From positions 248,001 to 312,000 of the forward strand of contig WKFK01000014.1 of the NCBI GenBank assembly GCA_014872815.1: a stretch of DNA of 64,000 nucleotides, in the 5' to 3' direction. The notes under the pieces were generated by a model, which saw only the letters and a list, made by a program, of their open reading frames with translations, did no database searches and was not told the DNA's origin. The number at the start of each line of letters is the position of its first letter. Position 1 is the first letter of the stretch. Source of the DNA: Paracoccaceae bacterium. Its GTDB lineage: Bacteria > Pseudomonadota > Alphaproteobacteria > Rhodobacterales > Rhodobacteraceae. The position numbers and the translations under genes are program-made. Positions 49,446-59,259 of the stretch are shown one piece after another.

Positions 49446-50039
49446 TTAAAGAGTGATTGGTGTGGTATTTCCTGCCGCAAATTGGCGCAGAACCGCTGGG
49501 TAGAGCTTGTGTTCCTGTACCAAAACGCGTGCTGCCAGCTTCTCTGGTGTGTCGTCAGCCTCTACTGGCACGCGGGCCTGGCCTAGGATTGGACCGTCGT
49601 CCAGTGCAGGAGTCACAAGGTGCACCGTACAGCCATGTTCATTGTCGCCAGCTTCCAATGCGCGGGCATGGGTGTGCAGACCTTTGTATTTTGGCAGCAG
49701 GGACGGGTGGATATTGAGCATCCGGCCTTCCCATGGCGCCACAAAACCTTCTGTCAGAACACGCATGAAGCCTGCAAGACACAGTATGTCCGGTTGGACC
49801 TTATTAAGTTCCGCCTGAAGCGCGGCCTCAAACGCGGGACGGTCGCCTTTGTAGGGGCGGTGATCAACTGCGACGGTTTTCACGCCCATGGCTTCGGCCT
49901 TGGCTAAGCCGCCCGCTTCGGCACTGTTAGCGAGTACCAAAACGGGTTCCGCCGCGTGGCCGGGTTGCGCCATGTCTTCGAGCAGGCGAACCATATTGGA
50001 TCCGCTGCCCGAAATGAAAATCGCGACGCGTTTCTTCAC
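49446..50039 (-). CDS. purN: Phosphoribosylglycinamide formyltransferase
   Basis: [20 protein letters not shown]...[47 protein letters not shown]. Confidence 0.95.
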   Translation of the reverse strand: MKKRVAIFISGSGSNMVRLLEDMAQPGHAAEPVLVLANSAEAGGLAKAEAMGVKTVAVDHRPYKGDRPAFEAALQAELNKVQPDILCLAGFMRVLTEGFVAPWEGRMLNIHPSLLPKYKGLHTHARALEAGDNEHGCTVHLVTPALDDGPILGQARVPVEADDTPEKLAARVLVQEHKLYPAVLRQFAAGNTTPITL

Positions 50040-51085
50040 AGGAGGGACCCTGTGTATGAGACGCCTTCACCGACTTTTACTGTGCCCAGTGTGTAAACGG
50101 TTTCGCCTTGCTCTTGCAGCAGGGCGGTCAGGGCCTCGGCTTGGTCGGCTTCAACGGAGAGGATCATGCCAACGCCACAGTTGAAAGTTTTGAGAATTTC
50201 GGCTTCTTCCATGCCACCAGTTTTGGCGAGCCATTGGAACACGGGTGGCAATTCCCATGCGCTGAGGTCGATGTGACCGGACAGGCCTTCCGGCAGCACA
50301 CGCGGCAGGTTCTCGGTCAGGCCGCCGCCGGTGATGTGGGCCAATGCGTGCACACCGCCTGCGCGGACTGCGGCGAGGCATTGTTTCACATAGAGACGGG
50401 TCGGGGTCAGAAGCGCCGCGCCAAGGGTTTGGCTGTTGTCCCATGGGCATGCGTCGTCCCACTTGAGGCCAGACACTTCGACGAGCTTGCGGACGAGGCT
50501 GTAGCCGTTGGAGTGCACGCCATTGGAGGCAAGGCCCAGAAGCACGTTGCCTTCTTTCACACCTGCGGGCAGGTCCGCGCCGCGCTCCATGGCGCCAACA
50601 GAAAAGCCTGCGAGGTCAAAGTCACCAGCTTCATACATGCCAGGCATTTCGGCGGTTTCGCCGCCGATCAGGGCGCAGCCGGATTGGTAGCATCCTTCGG
50701 CGATGCCTTCGATGATGCGCGCTGCTGTTTCGGTTTCCAGTTTGCCGGTGGCAAAATAGTCTAGGAAGAAGAGCGGCTCTGCACCCTGGCAGACCAGATC
50801 GTTCACACACATGGCAACCAGATCAATGCCGACGCCGTCAACGTTGTCGGTGTCGATCGCAATGCGCAGTTTGGTGCCAACGCCGTCGGTGGCGCCGACG
50901 AGGATTGGATCGGTGTAGCCCGCGTCCTTGAGGTCAAACAAAGCGCCAAAGCCGCCCAAGCCTGCCATCACGCCGGAACGTGAGGTGCGTTTTGCGGCGG
51001 GCTTGATGCGCTCCACCAGTGCGTTGCCTGCGTCAATGTCCACACCTGCATCCGCGTAGGTGATGCCGTTTTTGCCGTCGCTCAT
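50036..51085 (-). CDS. purM: Phosphoribosylformylglycinamidine cyclo-ligase
   Basis: [47 protein letters not shown]...[14 protein letters not shown]. Confidence 0.95.
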   Translation of the reverse strand: MSDGKNGITYADAGVDIDAGNALVERIKPAAKRTSRSGVMAGLGGFGALFDLKDAGYTDPILVGATDGVGTKLRIAIDTDNVDGVGIDLVAMCVNDLVCQGAEPLFFLDYFATGKLETETAARIIEGIAEGCYQSGCALIGGETAEMPGMYEAGDFDLAGFSVGAMERGADLPAGVKEGNVLLGLASNGVHSNGYSLVRKLVEVSGLKWDDACPWDNSQTLGAALLTPTRLYVKQCLAAVRAGGVHALAHITGGGLTENLPRVLPEGLSGHIDLSAWELPPVFQWLAKTGGMEEAEILKTFNCGVGMILSVEADQAEALTALLQEQGETVYTLGTVKVGEGVSYTGSLL

Positions 51086-51157
51086 GGGGTATGTCCTTAC
51101 AATCCGATGCTTGGCGTGGTCCTTACTGCATTGGCTCGGCGATTGGAACAGGGGAAT

Positions 51158-51183
51158 GCACCGCCTGTGGTGACAGGCGGTGC
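51158..51183. other. Perfect 10-bp stem-loop between purM and the MBL-fold gene
   Basis: GCACCGCCTG-tggtga-CAGGCGGTGC; no U-tract on either strand. Confidence 0.5.
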
Positions 51184-51193
51184 AAGTGCAGCA

Positions 51194-52159
51194 TCAGGTG
51201 CCGTATTGCCATGGGGCAGGTTGGTAAGCGTAGCCATTTGCAGACTTGCGCACTTTGCCGAGGCCGGGGAAGTCGAGGTGCGCGCCGGTGACCAGCAGGT
51301 TGTCGGCAGAAGCCCGATCAAACATGCTGAGACGGGTGTCCACCGTTTGAGTGGCGTCGGTGTCAAAGGCGATGGTGAGGCTTGGATTGTCAAACTGCAG
51401 TGCGGTCATATGCACCAGATCGCCCCAGAACAGGAGTTGATCGTTGCCAGTTTGCAGCAGATACCCTGCGTGGCCGGGGGTGTGACCTGGTAGCGGTAGG
51501 CTGGTTAGGCCGGGTAGAATGTCCTGTTCACCGTTGTGCAGGATCATGCGGTCGGCATAGGGGGCAACGGTGTTGCGTGCAATTTGGAAGAAGCCACGCG
51601 AACTTTCTGGCACGCTCGCCATAATTGCGTCGTCATGCCAGAACCCATACTCGGTTTGTCCGACAGCCAATTGCGCGTTCACAAAAACAGCCTGTCCATT
51701 TGCATCAATCAACCCGCCGGAATGATCGGGGTGAATGTGGGTGAGCGCGACCATGTCTATTGAGGCGGGACTGATGTTGTGAGCATTTAGGGCTTTGCTG
51801 AGGTCGCCCATGGTGTCACCAAGGAAGGAACTGGTGCCCGCATCGATCAATACGCGGCGCCCGCCAATTTCTACCAGAAATGCGTTGACCGGAATGCGCA
51901 CGCCGGCTGGGTAGAGTTTCTGTTGAGCTCTTTCCAAAGCCACGCTGACGCTTGCCTCGTCGAAACCAGGTATAATTGCAGGCGCTGCATCCAGATACCC
52001 GTCGAGTAGGGCGATGACCGTCGCATCTCCTACGGTGAAGCGATAGGTGCCCTGGAACGGTTTTTCGGACGTTTGCGAGGCCAAGACCGGCGCGGGTGCG
52101 GCCGCAAGGGCAGGGGCTGCGGCGGCGCTGAACAGGAAGTTTCTGCGGGTGATCGACAT
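51194..52159 (-). CDS. MBL-fold metallo-hydrolase with Tat-like/signal peptide
   Basis: MSITRRNFLFSAAAAPALAAAPAPVLA; THIHPDHSGGL; PLPGHTPGHAGYLL. Start internal to the 608-aa track ORF. Confidence 0.88.
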   Translation of the reverse strand: MSITRRNFLFSAAAAPALAAAPAPVLASQTSEKPFQGTYRFTVGDATVIALLDGYLDAAPAIIPGFDEASVSVALERAQQKLYPAGVRIPVNAFLVEIGGRRVLIDAGTSSFLGDTMGDLSKALNAHNISPASIDMVALTHIHPDHSGGLIDANGQAVFVNAQLAVGQTEYGFWHDDAIMASVPESSRGFFQIARNTVAPYADRMILHNGEQDILPGLTSLPLPGHTPGHAGYLLQTGNDQLLFWGDLVHMTALQFDNPSLTIAFDTDATQTVDTRLSMFDRASADNLLVTGAHLDFPGLGKVRKSANGYAYQPAPWQYGT

Positions 52160-52285
52160 AAGGGTCTCCAATATCCCTGAAGCAAATTTTGGGTCCAGCT
52201 TGTGCTGGTATCGGCTATCTATGCTTGATAATTTGACCGCGGTACCGATGTGATGGTGATATCGGGTATAAGGAGTGCTTATAGC

Positions 52286-53218
52286 ATGGACCGAATGAGT
52301 TTGATGGAGACCTTTGTGAGTGCGCTTGCGGAGGGAAGTCTCTCTGGTGCGGGACAGCAGCGTGGTATCTCGCAATCTGCGGCCAGTCAGCAAATTCGCC
52401 AGTTGGAAACCCACATCGGACAGCAATTGTTGCATCGGTCTCCGCAAGGTGTGTCTGCCACCCGGGCCGGGGTTTTGGTGCAGGAGCATGCGCAAAAGCT
52501 TTTGGAGCGTTACGAGTTGATGCTGGCCGAATTGGAAGCATTGGATGGGGATGTTGCGGGCACCATACGGATCAATACTGGCAACTTCCTGGGACGTGTG
52601 GTGTTTGGACCTGTGTTGATTGAGCTGGGTAAGGCGCATCCGGATTTGGACATCGTGCTTCGGATGGAAGATCGTTTGGTCGATGTGGTGCGCGAAGGCT
52701 ACGACTTGGCTATTCGCGCAGGAAGATTGGGCGACACCTCCGGATTTGGACGCAAAATTGCGTCTCTGGAGACGGTGTTTTTTGCGACCCCAAGTTATTT
52801 GGACAAGCAAGGGCGCCCCGAAGCGCCGGAAGATATGAAACGACTGAAATTTATTCAGCACCACGAAGATAAGACCGCGGGCTTTTTTGATGTGAAGCGT
52901 GATGGTCAAACCTATCAAGCGCCTATTCGTGTGGGTTTCACAGCGGACGATCCCGAAATCATCCTGAAAGCCGTGCGCACGGGCATGGGCTATACCCGCG
53001 CCGCGCGTATGCTGATCCAAAAAGAGTTGGACGCGGGCATCTACGAAGTGGTGCTTCCTGAGTTTGGAGCGCCAAGCAAAGACGTGTTTGCAATTTCGCC
53101 AACAAAGACCATCGCCGGGTCAAAAATTGATCTCGTGATCAATGCTTTCGTCGACAAATTGGTTGCGTTACGCCGCCAAGCGGAAATCAAATTGGTGGAA
53201 GGCAAACTGTCCGCTTGA
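52286..53218 (+). CDS. LysR family transcriptional regulator
   Basis: MDRMSLMETFVSALAEGSLSGAGQQRGISQSAASQQIRQLETHIGQQLLHRSPQGVSATRAG. Confidence 0.9.
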   Translation: MDRMSLMETFVSALAEGSLSGAGQQRGISQSAASQQIRQLETHIGQQLLHRSPQGVSATRAGVLVQEHAQKLLERYELMLAELEALDGDVAGTIRINTGNFLGRVVFGPVLIELGKAHPDLDIVLRMEDRLVDVVREGYDLAIRAGRLGDTSGFGRKIASLETVFFATPSYLDKQGRPEAPEDMKRLKFIQHHEDKTAGFFDVKRDGQTYQAPIRVGFTADDPEIILKAVRTGMGYTRAARMLIQKELDAGIYEVVLPEFGAPSKDVFAISPTKTIAGSKIDLVINAFVDKLVALRRQAEIKLVEGKLSA

Positions 53219-53253
53219 CGCCACTGGCGGCATTTCATAACCAAGCACTTGGC

Positions 53254-53330
53254 GGGCCTGTAGCTCAATTGGTTAGAGCAGAGCGCTCATAACGCTTTGG
53301 TTGCGGGTTCAAGTCCTGCCGGGCCTACCA
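53254..53330 (+). tRNA. tRNA with anticodon CAU, probably tRNA-Ile2 (lysidine-modified)
   Basis: 77 nt: GGGCCTG-TA-GCTC-AATTGGTTA-GAGC-A-GAGCG-CTCATAA-CGCTT-TGGTT-GCGGG-TTCAAGT-CCTGC-CGGGCCT-A-CCA. Anticodon and T-arm region resembles E. coli ileX (GAGCAGGCGACTCATAATCGCTTGGTCGC...). Confidence 0.88.
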
Positions 53331-53373
53331 AAAATCCGCCAATTTACCCAAGGCAACTGGCTTTCTCTCTCGA

Positions 53374-53874
53374 TCAGCGAACGCGACGGTCTATACTATT
53401 GGTAAGCGCCTTGACGCGAATGGTGCGCACGCCGGCCATTTGCTGTTCTGTAAGGACAACAGCTGTGGTGACTTCTCGCGTCTGATCTGACCCGCCAATC
53501 ACGGGTTCTAACGGTGGACGGCCCATCAAATTTAGGGTTAGTACGCCACCATCAAGTGCAGCCTCTTCCGGTATAATCAAACGCGTATCTGATGTGCCGT
53601 GCACGGAGGACACGCCAATAGCCATGATCAATCTGCCTTCTGTGACACGATGCACTTCGACAGAGGTGACTTTATCGATTGGTAGGCCACGATACTCTTC
53701 GGTTTCCTTGGCAGCAAAGAAAGATCGTCCGTCTTCCGTTTTGTCTGGAATCAGAGGATTTACGGCTTCTACTGCAGCTGTGTCTTTGTCCCACCAATTT
53801 GCAGGGTTCCACCGTGATTGACAGGCGGACAACGCCAAGGTGGCGGTGAGCAATACTAAAACAGGTGTGCGCAT
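53374..53874 (-). CDS. Hypothetical lipoprotein
   Basis: MRTPVLVLLTATLALSACQSRWNPANWWDK, lipobox LSAC. Confidence 0.75.
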   Translation of the reverse strand: MRTPVLVLLTATLALSACQSRWNPANWWDKDTAAVEAVNPLIPDKTEDGRSFFAAKETEEYRGLPIDKVTSVEVHRVTEGRLIMAIGVSSVHGTSDTRLIIPEEAALDGGVLTLNLMGRPPLEPVIGGSDQTREVTTAVVLTEQQMAGVRTIRVKALTNSIDRRVR

Positions 53875-54023
53875 CGATAGGCCTCATTCTTTGCATCATG
53901 GGTTAACCTATTCGTTTCGCCTTGAAAAGCTTCTGATGCGAGCACGGCGCGTAGGGGTGGACCTTTTTGATTGTGCAACATAGGTGAAAGAGCACCATTT
54001 GACGTCGCAGGAGTGATCGCACC

Positions 54024-54434
54024 ATGGCAACCGAGGCCTTTGAAGACATCGTTGAGGACTTTGAGTTCATTGAGGACTGGGAAGACCGCTATCGCTATGT
54101 GATCGAGCAAGGTAAAGACATGCCAGTACTGGATGAAGCACTTCGGGTTCCTGCAACGAAGGTGGATGGCTGTGCCAGTCAGGTGTGGCTGCATCCCACC
54201 ATTGAGGGCGGCGTGTTCCATTTTGAGGGCGCCAGTGACGCAATGATTGTCAGCGGGCTGATCGCGGTGTTGCGCAAGCTTTACAACGGCCTGAGCCTTG
54301 CCGAGGTGATTGCTGTGGATGCGCGGGCCGAGTTGGAGCGGTTGGGGCTCAACGAACATCTGTCGTCACAGCGCTCCAACGGGTTGCGGGCGATGATCGA
54401 GCGGATTCGTCTGGTCGCTACGGAAGCCGCTTGA
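54024..54434 (+). CDS. sufE: SufE family Fe-S assembly protein
   Basis: FEFIEDWEDRYRYVIEQGKDMPVLDEALRVPATKVDGCASQVWLHP. Confidence 0.92.
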   Translation: MATEAFEDIVEDFEFIEDWEDRYRYVIEQGKDMPVLDEALRVPATKVDGCASQVWLHPTIEGGVFHFEGASDAMIVSGLIAVLRKLYNGLSLAEVIAVDARAELERLGLNEHLSSQRSNGLRAMIERIRLVATEAA

Positions 54435-54468
54435 GATGTCCTTTGGGCGTTGCCTCCGGCGGGGATAT

Positions 54469-54699
54469 TTAGGAGCCAATTGAAGCGCGGGCGCGGAAAT
54501 ACGCAAGAACGTACAGGCGGATCGCTGTCGCAAGTCCAGCTTCCAGATCGCGCTCTGCATCAATTTGGGCCGCTAGGGCATTGATCGGGATGTTCTTTTC
54601 CTCCGCAATGTGGCGGAAGGCATGCCAGAAATCATCCTCCAATGATACGCTTGTGCGGTGTCCGCGCAGCGTGAGAGAGCGCTTGATTGGCCGGCTCAT
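54469..54699 (-). CDS. Ribbon-helix-helix domain protein
   Basis: MSRPIKRSLTLRGHRTSVSLEDDFWHAFRHIAEEKNIPINALAAQIDAERD. Confidence 0.8.
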   Translation of the reverse strand: MSRPIKRSLTLRGHRTSVSLEDDFWHAFRHIAEEKNIPINALAAQIDAERDLEAGLATAIRLYVLAYFRARASIGS

Positions 54700-54866
54700 T
54701 CGCGTTCTTTTCCGTCTAGATCCCGGCAGTTTTTTTCCGCCTGCGTCTCTTCCAGTATTTTCTGTGCTTTGGTGCGGCCAAATTTTACGGCGTTTTGATC
54801 CGCCTGCGCTTTTTTGTCAGAGCGGGCTTTGGCTTTACGGAACTTGTTGAGATTCACCACAGTCAT
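54696..54866 (-). CDS. DUF4169 family protein (56 aa)
   Basis: Manual translation MTVVNLNKFRKAKARSDKKAQADQNAVKFGRTKAQKILEETQAEKNCRDLDGKERE; ATGA overlap with the RHH gene; missing from the ORF track. Confidence 0.8.
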   Translation of the reverse strand: MTVVNLNKFRKAKARSDKKAQADQNAVKFGRTKAQKILEETQAEKNCRDLDGKERE

Positions 54867-54913
54867 GCCAGCAGGTTACTTTGAAAACGTCAGCTTGCCC
54901 AGACCATCAGCGT

Positions 54914-55051
54914 TTATGAAAAGATGGCCTCTGCTTCGCAAATTTTAATCTCGTCAATCACCATGGCAAAAACCGGCGTCGTGGCCAAGGATAGCCCTCC
55001 CATAATTAGGATGAGGATCAGGTAGAGGGGACGAATGCTCTGTTTTTTCAT
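54914..55051 (-). CDS. Putative 45-aa secreted or membrane small protein
   Basis: Manual translation MKKQSIRPLYLILILIMGGLSLATTPVFAMVIDEIKICEAEAIFS; signal-peptide-like; missing from the ORF track. Confidence 0.5.
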   Translation of the reverse strand: MKKQSIRPLYLILILIMGGLSLATTPVFAMVIDEIKICEAEAIFS

Positions 55052-55110
55052 AGCAATTACCTAGGGTGGCTGTTGTTTAATTTCAAACGTTTGACCAGCA
55101 TTTTTCCGTC

Positions 55111-55145
55111 GAAAAAGAAAAGGCGGCTCAGGTTTGAGCCGCCCT
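55111..55145 (-). terminator. Rho-independent terminator of fumC
   Basis: Minus strand GGGCGGCTC-AAACCT-GAGCCGCCTTTTCTTTTTC. Confidence 0.85.
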
Positions 55146-55169
55146 TTAGATTGCTTTTGATGTCAGAGA

Positions 55170-56564
55170 TCAGTCTTTGGGGCCAATCATCTGTTCTGGA
55201 CGCACGACAGCGTCAAAGGTTGCTTCATCGACAAACCCAAGCGCGATGGCTTCCTCTTTCAATGTGGTGCCATTTTTGTGCGCGGTCTTGGCCACGGTGG
55301 TCGCGTTGTCATAACCAATGGTTGGGGCCAGCGCGGTCACCAGCATCAGACTTTCTTTCATCAGCTTGTCGATACGCGGCTCATTGGCTTTGATGCCGTT
55401 GAGCATGCGCTCTGTGAAGCTGTCCGCAACGTCGCCGAGAAGCTGCATGGATTGCAGAAGGTTGTAGGACATCATCGGGTTGTAGACGTTGAGTTCGAAG
55501 TGGCCCTGAGAGCCAGCAAAGGTCATGGCGGCGTTGTTGCCCATGACGTGTGCGGCGACCTGTGTCATCGCTTCAGCCTGCGTTGGGTTTACCTTGCCTG
55601 GCATGATCGAAGAGCCTGGCTCGTTTTCTGGCAGGATCAACTCGCCAAGACCCGAGCGCGGGCCGGAGCCGAGGAAGCGGATGTCGTTGGCGATTTTGTA
55701 CATCGCGCCAGCCACAGTCGCCAGAGCGCCAGACATAAAGACCATGGCGTCATGCGCCGCCAGTGCCTCGAATTTGTTGGGCGCGGTCACAAATGGCAAG
55801 CCTGTGATCTCGGCCATATGACCCGCCACAGCTTCGCCCCAACCGGGTTGCGTGTTCAGGCCGGTGCCAACCGCGGTACCGCCTTGTGCCAGTTCATAGA
55901 TGCCAGGCAGAGCTGCCTCGACGCGGGCGATGCCTTGACGGATTTGGTGGGCGTAGCCGCCAAACTCCTGACCCAGTGTCAGGGGGGTTGCGTCCTGGGT
56001 GTGGGTTCGGCCGATCTTGATGATGTCTTTGAACTCTTCGGACTTGGCTTCCAGTCCTTCGGCCAGTTTGTTCAAGCCCGGAAGCAACACGTCGCGCACG
56101 GTCATAGCGGCGGCAATGTGCATGGCGGTTGGGAAGGTGTCATTGGATGACTGGCCCATGTTACAGTGATCGTTAGGATGCACTGGATCTTTGGAGCCAA
56201 TCACGCCGCCGAGGATTTCAATTGCACGGTTTGCAATCACCTCGTTGGAGTTCATGTTGGATTGTGTGCCGGAACCGGTCTGCCAAACCACCAGAGGGAA
56301 GTTGTCGTCAAATTTGCCCGCAACCACTTCGGAAGCCGCCTGAATAACTGCGTCCGCGATTTTGGCGTCCAGTTTGCCTGTGGCTTTGTTTTGCATCGCG
56401 CAAGCTTGCTTGATCACGCCAAGCGCACGCACGATGGCCACGGGTTGCTTTTCCCAACCGATTGGGAAGTTCATGATTGAGCGCTGAGTTTGTGCACCCC
56501 AATACTTGTCGGAAGGGACCTCAAGTGGGCCAAAGCTGTCGGTTTCAGTACGGGTATCTGCCAT
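55170..56564 (-). CDS. fumC: Class II fumarate hydratase
   Basis: [29 protein letters not shown]...[20 protein letters not shown]. Confidence 0.96.
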   Translation of the reverse strand: MADTRTETDSFGPLEVPSDKYWGAQTQRSIMNFPIGWEKQPVAIVRALGVIKQACAMQNKATGKLDAKIADAVIQAASEVVAGKFDDNFPLVVWQTGSGTQSNMNSNEVIANRAIEILGGVIGSKDPVHPNDHCNMGQSSNDTFPTAMHIAAAMTVRDVLLPGLNKLAEGLEAKSEEFKDIIKIGRTHTQDATPLTLGQEFGGYAHQIRQGIARVEAALPGIYELAQGGTAVGTGLNTQPGWGEAVAGHMAEITGLPFVTAPNKFEALAAHDAMVFMSGALATVAGAMYKIANDIRFLGSGPRSGLGELILPENEPGSSIMPGKVNPTQAEAMTQVAAHVMGNNAAMTFAGSQGHFELNVYNPMMSYNLLQSMQLLGDVADSFTERMLNGIKANEPRIDKLMKESLMLVTALAPTIGYDNATTVAKTAHKNGTTLKEEAIALGFVDEATFDAVVRPEQMIGPKD

Positions 56565-56734
56565 GACGACCTCCGGTAAAAAATGTCAGGAGTGTCATAG
56601 CGCAAGTGAGGTAAAGTGCAATACTGTATACCGTGGAATACCGCTAACAAGGTGCGGCAGAACAGCTTCGAAATGCGGGTTTGGAGGCCGCGGCAAGACC
56701 ACGAGGACTTTGATTAAGCAATCGACCGAGTGGA

Positions 56735-57205
56735 TTACTTGCGGAAGCTGTCCAATGACACAACTTCTGCGTCCTTGCGCGGCTCTTCGACAATCTCTTC
56801 GAGATTGATTTCGTCAGGCAGCTCGTCCAGCACCTCATCCCCTTCCTCTTCATCCTGAGTTTCAAACCGCAGGCCGAATTCCACCGAGGGATCCACGAAG
56901 GTCTTGATGGAATTGTATGGGATATACAGAGGTTCTGGCGCATCGCCGAAGTTGAGTGTCACAGCGAATCCTTCGTCTGTGACCGTCAAATTGTCATACC
57001 AGTGCTGCATCACCACAGTCATTTCGCCGGGGTAACGGTCCGCCAACCATTCGGCAATTTCGACGTCCGGATGTTGGGTGTCAAAGGTGATGAAAAAATG
57101 GTGCTCACCGGGTAGGCCGTTCTGTTGAACATCGGCCAAAACCGTCTGAATCAAGCTGCGCATCGCGCGATGCATGAGATTTCCGTAGTCAATGGTCCCG
57201 GACAT
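56735..57205 (-). CDS. sspB: SspB-type ClpXP adaptor
   Basis: IDYGNLMHRAMRSLIQTVLADVQQNGLPGEHHFFITFDTQHPDVEIAEWLADRYPGEMTVVMQHWYDNL. Confidence 0.88.
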   Translation of the reverse strand: MSGTIDYGNLMHRAMRSLIQTVLADVQQNGLPGEHHFFITFDTQHPDVEIAEWLADRYPGEMTVVMQHWYDNLTVTDEGFAVTLNFGDAPEPLYIPYNSIKTFVDPSVEFGLRFETQDEEEGDEVLDELPDEINLEEIVEEPRKDAEVVSLDSFRK

Positions 57206-57286
57206 GGCAGTGCTCCGATAGTCTGTTGTTTTGACAATAGACCATTGCGCGGGAAACGAAAGATGATCTAGCGCAAAAAAGTTGGT

Positions 57287-58543
57287 TTAAAGCAGCCCAA
57301 TTAGCATCGCAGCTGAGGCTGAAAGCACCAGCACAGCGAAAAGTGGTAAGCGTAGTTTCAGCATGGCGAAGATTGCCGCCGCTGTCAGCATGCCCGCGAT
57401 GGGGTCAAAGCTGGTCAAAACGGGTAAAGTGCCAATAGGACTTGGCAGGGTTTCGGCGAACAAGAGATTGATCGTAAACCACAGGCTCAGGTTGGCAATT
57501 ACGCCCAAAACGGCCGCGGAAATGACCGCAAGCGCAGAGCTTAACCGTGGGTTTGATAGAATGCGGGAAACGTGGGGCGCACCCGCGAAAATCCATAGAA
57601 AACAGGGAATAAAGGTACACCACAGCGCAAGAAGACCAGCCGTCAAGGCGAGGCCAGCGCCGCCTTGAAGCTGACCCGCAAGAGTAGCGACAAACTGAGT
57701 GACAAGGATCAAAGGCCCTGGAGTGGTTTCTGCCAGACCCAGCGCGTCCATCATCTGATCGGTGGTGAGCCAGCTGAAGTCCTGCACCACGGCTTGAACC
57801 ATATAGGCCAGTACAGCGTAAGCGCCCCCGAAAGTGACCACCGCCAGCTGTGAAAAAAACAAAGCGACGTCTTTTAGAAAGCCGCCGACTGATATGGCAA
57901 AAATCACAGGTATGAGCCAAAGGAAGCCCCATATGCCAATGGCTGTTGCCGTTTGTTTCCAAGGGTTCGAGATGTGAGCTTCAGAGCGCGAGGCGGTCGA
58001 CGGTGTGGTTTGAGAAGGCAGAGCAAAACCTAAAGCCGCAGCCAAAAAGATAACGGCAGGAAAAGGCAATGCTGCCGTGTAAAGAGCGATAAAGCTGGCC
58101 AGTGCGATTCCGGTGTTTAACTTATTTGTCAGTACCTTGCGCGACAATACTATCGACGCTTGTACAATGATGGCGACGACAGCCGCTTTCACCCCCACAA
58201 ACGCAGACGCAACCAGAGGAAGCTCGCCATACGCCGCATAGCCCGCAACGAGAAGGAAGATCAGCGTGGCACCGGGGAGTACAAAAAGACTTCCGGCGAT
58301 CACGCCTCCGATCGTCCCGCGTAGCCTCCAACCACAGAAAGTGGCGAGTTGCATGGCCTCCGGTCCAGGCAACAACATGCAAAAGGACAGTGCGCCAAGA
58401 AAGTCTTTTTCTTTCAACCAGCCTGTGCGCTCAACAAGCTCTTGATGCATTAAGCCAATTTGGGCCGCAGGTCCACCAAAGGATAAGAGGCCAATGCGTC
58501 CAAAGACGCGCAGTAGTTCGGAGAGGTGGGGCATCTGCGTCAT
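57287..58543 (-). CDS. chrA: Chromate efflux transporter (two-domain ChrA)
   Basis: FGRIGLLSFGGPAAQIGLMHQELVERTGWL...LPGPEAMQLATFCGW; second half LAVVTFGGAYAVLAYM, LGLAETTPGPLILVTQFVA. Confidence 0.9.
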   Translation of the reverse strand: MTQMPHLSELLRVFGRIGLLSFGGPAAQIGLMHQELVERTGWLKEKDFLGALSFCMLLPGPEAMQLATFCGWRLRGTIGGVIAGSLFVLPGATLIFLLVAGYAAYGELPLVASAFVGVKAAVVAIIVQASIVLSRKVLTNKLNTGIALASFIALYTAALPFPAVIFLAAALGFALPSQTTPSTASRSEAHISNPWKQTATAIGIWGFLWLIPVIFAISVGGFLKDVALFFSQLAVVTFGGAYAVLAYMVQAVVQDFSWLTTDQMMDALGLAETTPGPLILVTQFVATLAGQLQGGAGLALTAGLLALWCTFIPCFLWIFAGAPHVSRILSNPRLSSALAVISAAVLGVIANLSLWFTINLLFAETLPSPIGTLPVLTSFDPIAGMLTAAAIFAMLKLRLPLFAVLVLSASAAMLIGLL

Positions 58544-58593
58544 GGCGTATGGCTAGCGCAAGATGCCCAGAGTGCAAGGGTTTTGTTGCGGCC

Positions 58594-59025
58594 TTAGGCG
58601 ACCTTTTGTCCAGTCAGGCACATGGCCATCGTCTGTTCTGGCAGGAAACCCATTTTCTCGAAAAATGCAACAAAGTCAAAGTTGTTATAGGCTTCAACCA
58701 TGACGCTGCCTTCAAAGCGAACAAAGAGTTGACCAAACCCTGTGATCCGATCTCCGCTTACTGGATTGAGGATGCTCATGGTCCAAAGCGCTGCGGCCCA
58801 GTCTCCATCCACCATGACTTTTTCAACACATACAAACGGATCTTCTACCAGCGCCAAATACATTGTCGCCATTTCGCGGAAATCTTCAGGTCCAACGTCG
58901 AACCCGGGAAGAACCCCTTCCGCGGTGCTATCAGGACGGAACATCTCGTCGATGGCGTCCATATCTGCTTCTACCCAAACACGCCGAAACCAGTCTTCGA
59001 TTATCTTACGTTTATCAACAGACAT
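58594..59025 (-). CDS. SnoaL/NTF2-like polyketide cyclase-family protein
   Basis: KIIEDWFRRVWVEADMDAIDEMFRPDSTAEGVLPGFDVGPEDFREMATMYLALVED. Confidence 0.75.
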   Translation of the reverse strand: MSVDKRKIIEDWFRRVWVEADMDAIDEMFRPDSTAEGVLPGFDVGPEDFREMATMYLALVEDPFVCVEKVMVDGDWAAALWTMSILNPVSGDRITGFGQLFVRFEGSVMVEAYNNFDFVAFFEKMGFLPEQTMAMCLTGQKVA

Positions 59026-59125
59026 TTTCAGTGCCTTTCAGTTGTATCCCCACGATGCACGCTAGGTTCCAAAGAGTAAGCGAATGGTTAAAAAGAAAGG
59101 TCAAATCGTGGCGAAAATGAGATTT

Positions 59126-59234
59126 TTAACAAATAAAGTGTTTTGGCGGTGCAAACCTTAACAACAGGTCGACCGTTAACCAATTTTCGCCGAGAAATTA
59201 ACCATTTCCTTTGCGGAAACGTAAAAAGGTTAAC
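59126..59234. promoter_or_regulatory. Cluster of five TTAAC motifs (CtrA-like half-sites) upstream of the SnoaL-like gene
   Basis: TTAAC at 59126, 59158, 59176, 59198 (TTAACCAT) and 59230, read on the + strand. Confidence 0.35.
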
Positions 59235-59259
59235 GGGCAGATTCGGTTCTTGTGTCCAA

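Noticed and set aside
52160-53020. N-terminal extension of the 608-aa minus ORF over the LysR gene
   Set aside because: The MBL-fold protein starts at 52159 with MSITRRNFLFS; the extension is antisense to a clear LysR gene.
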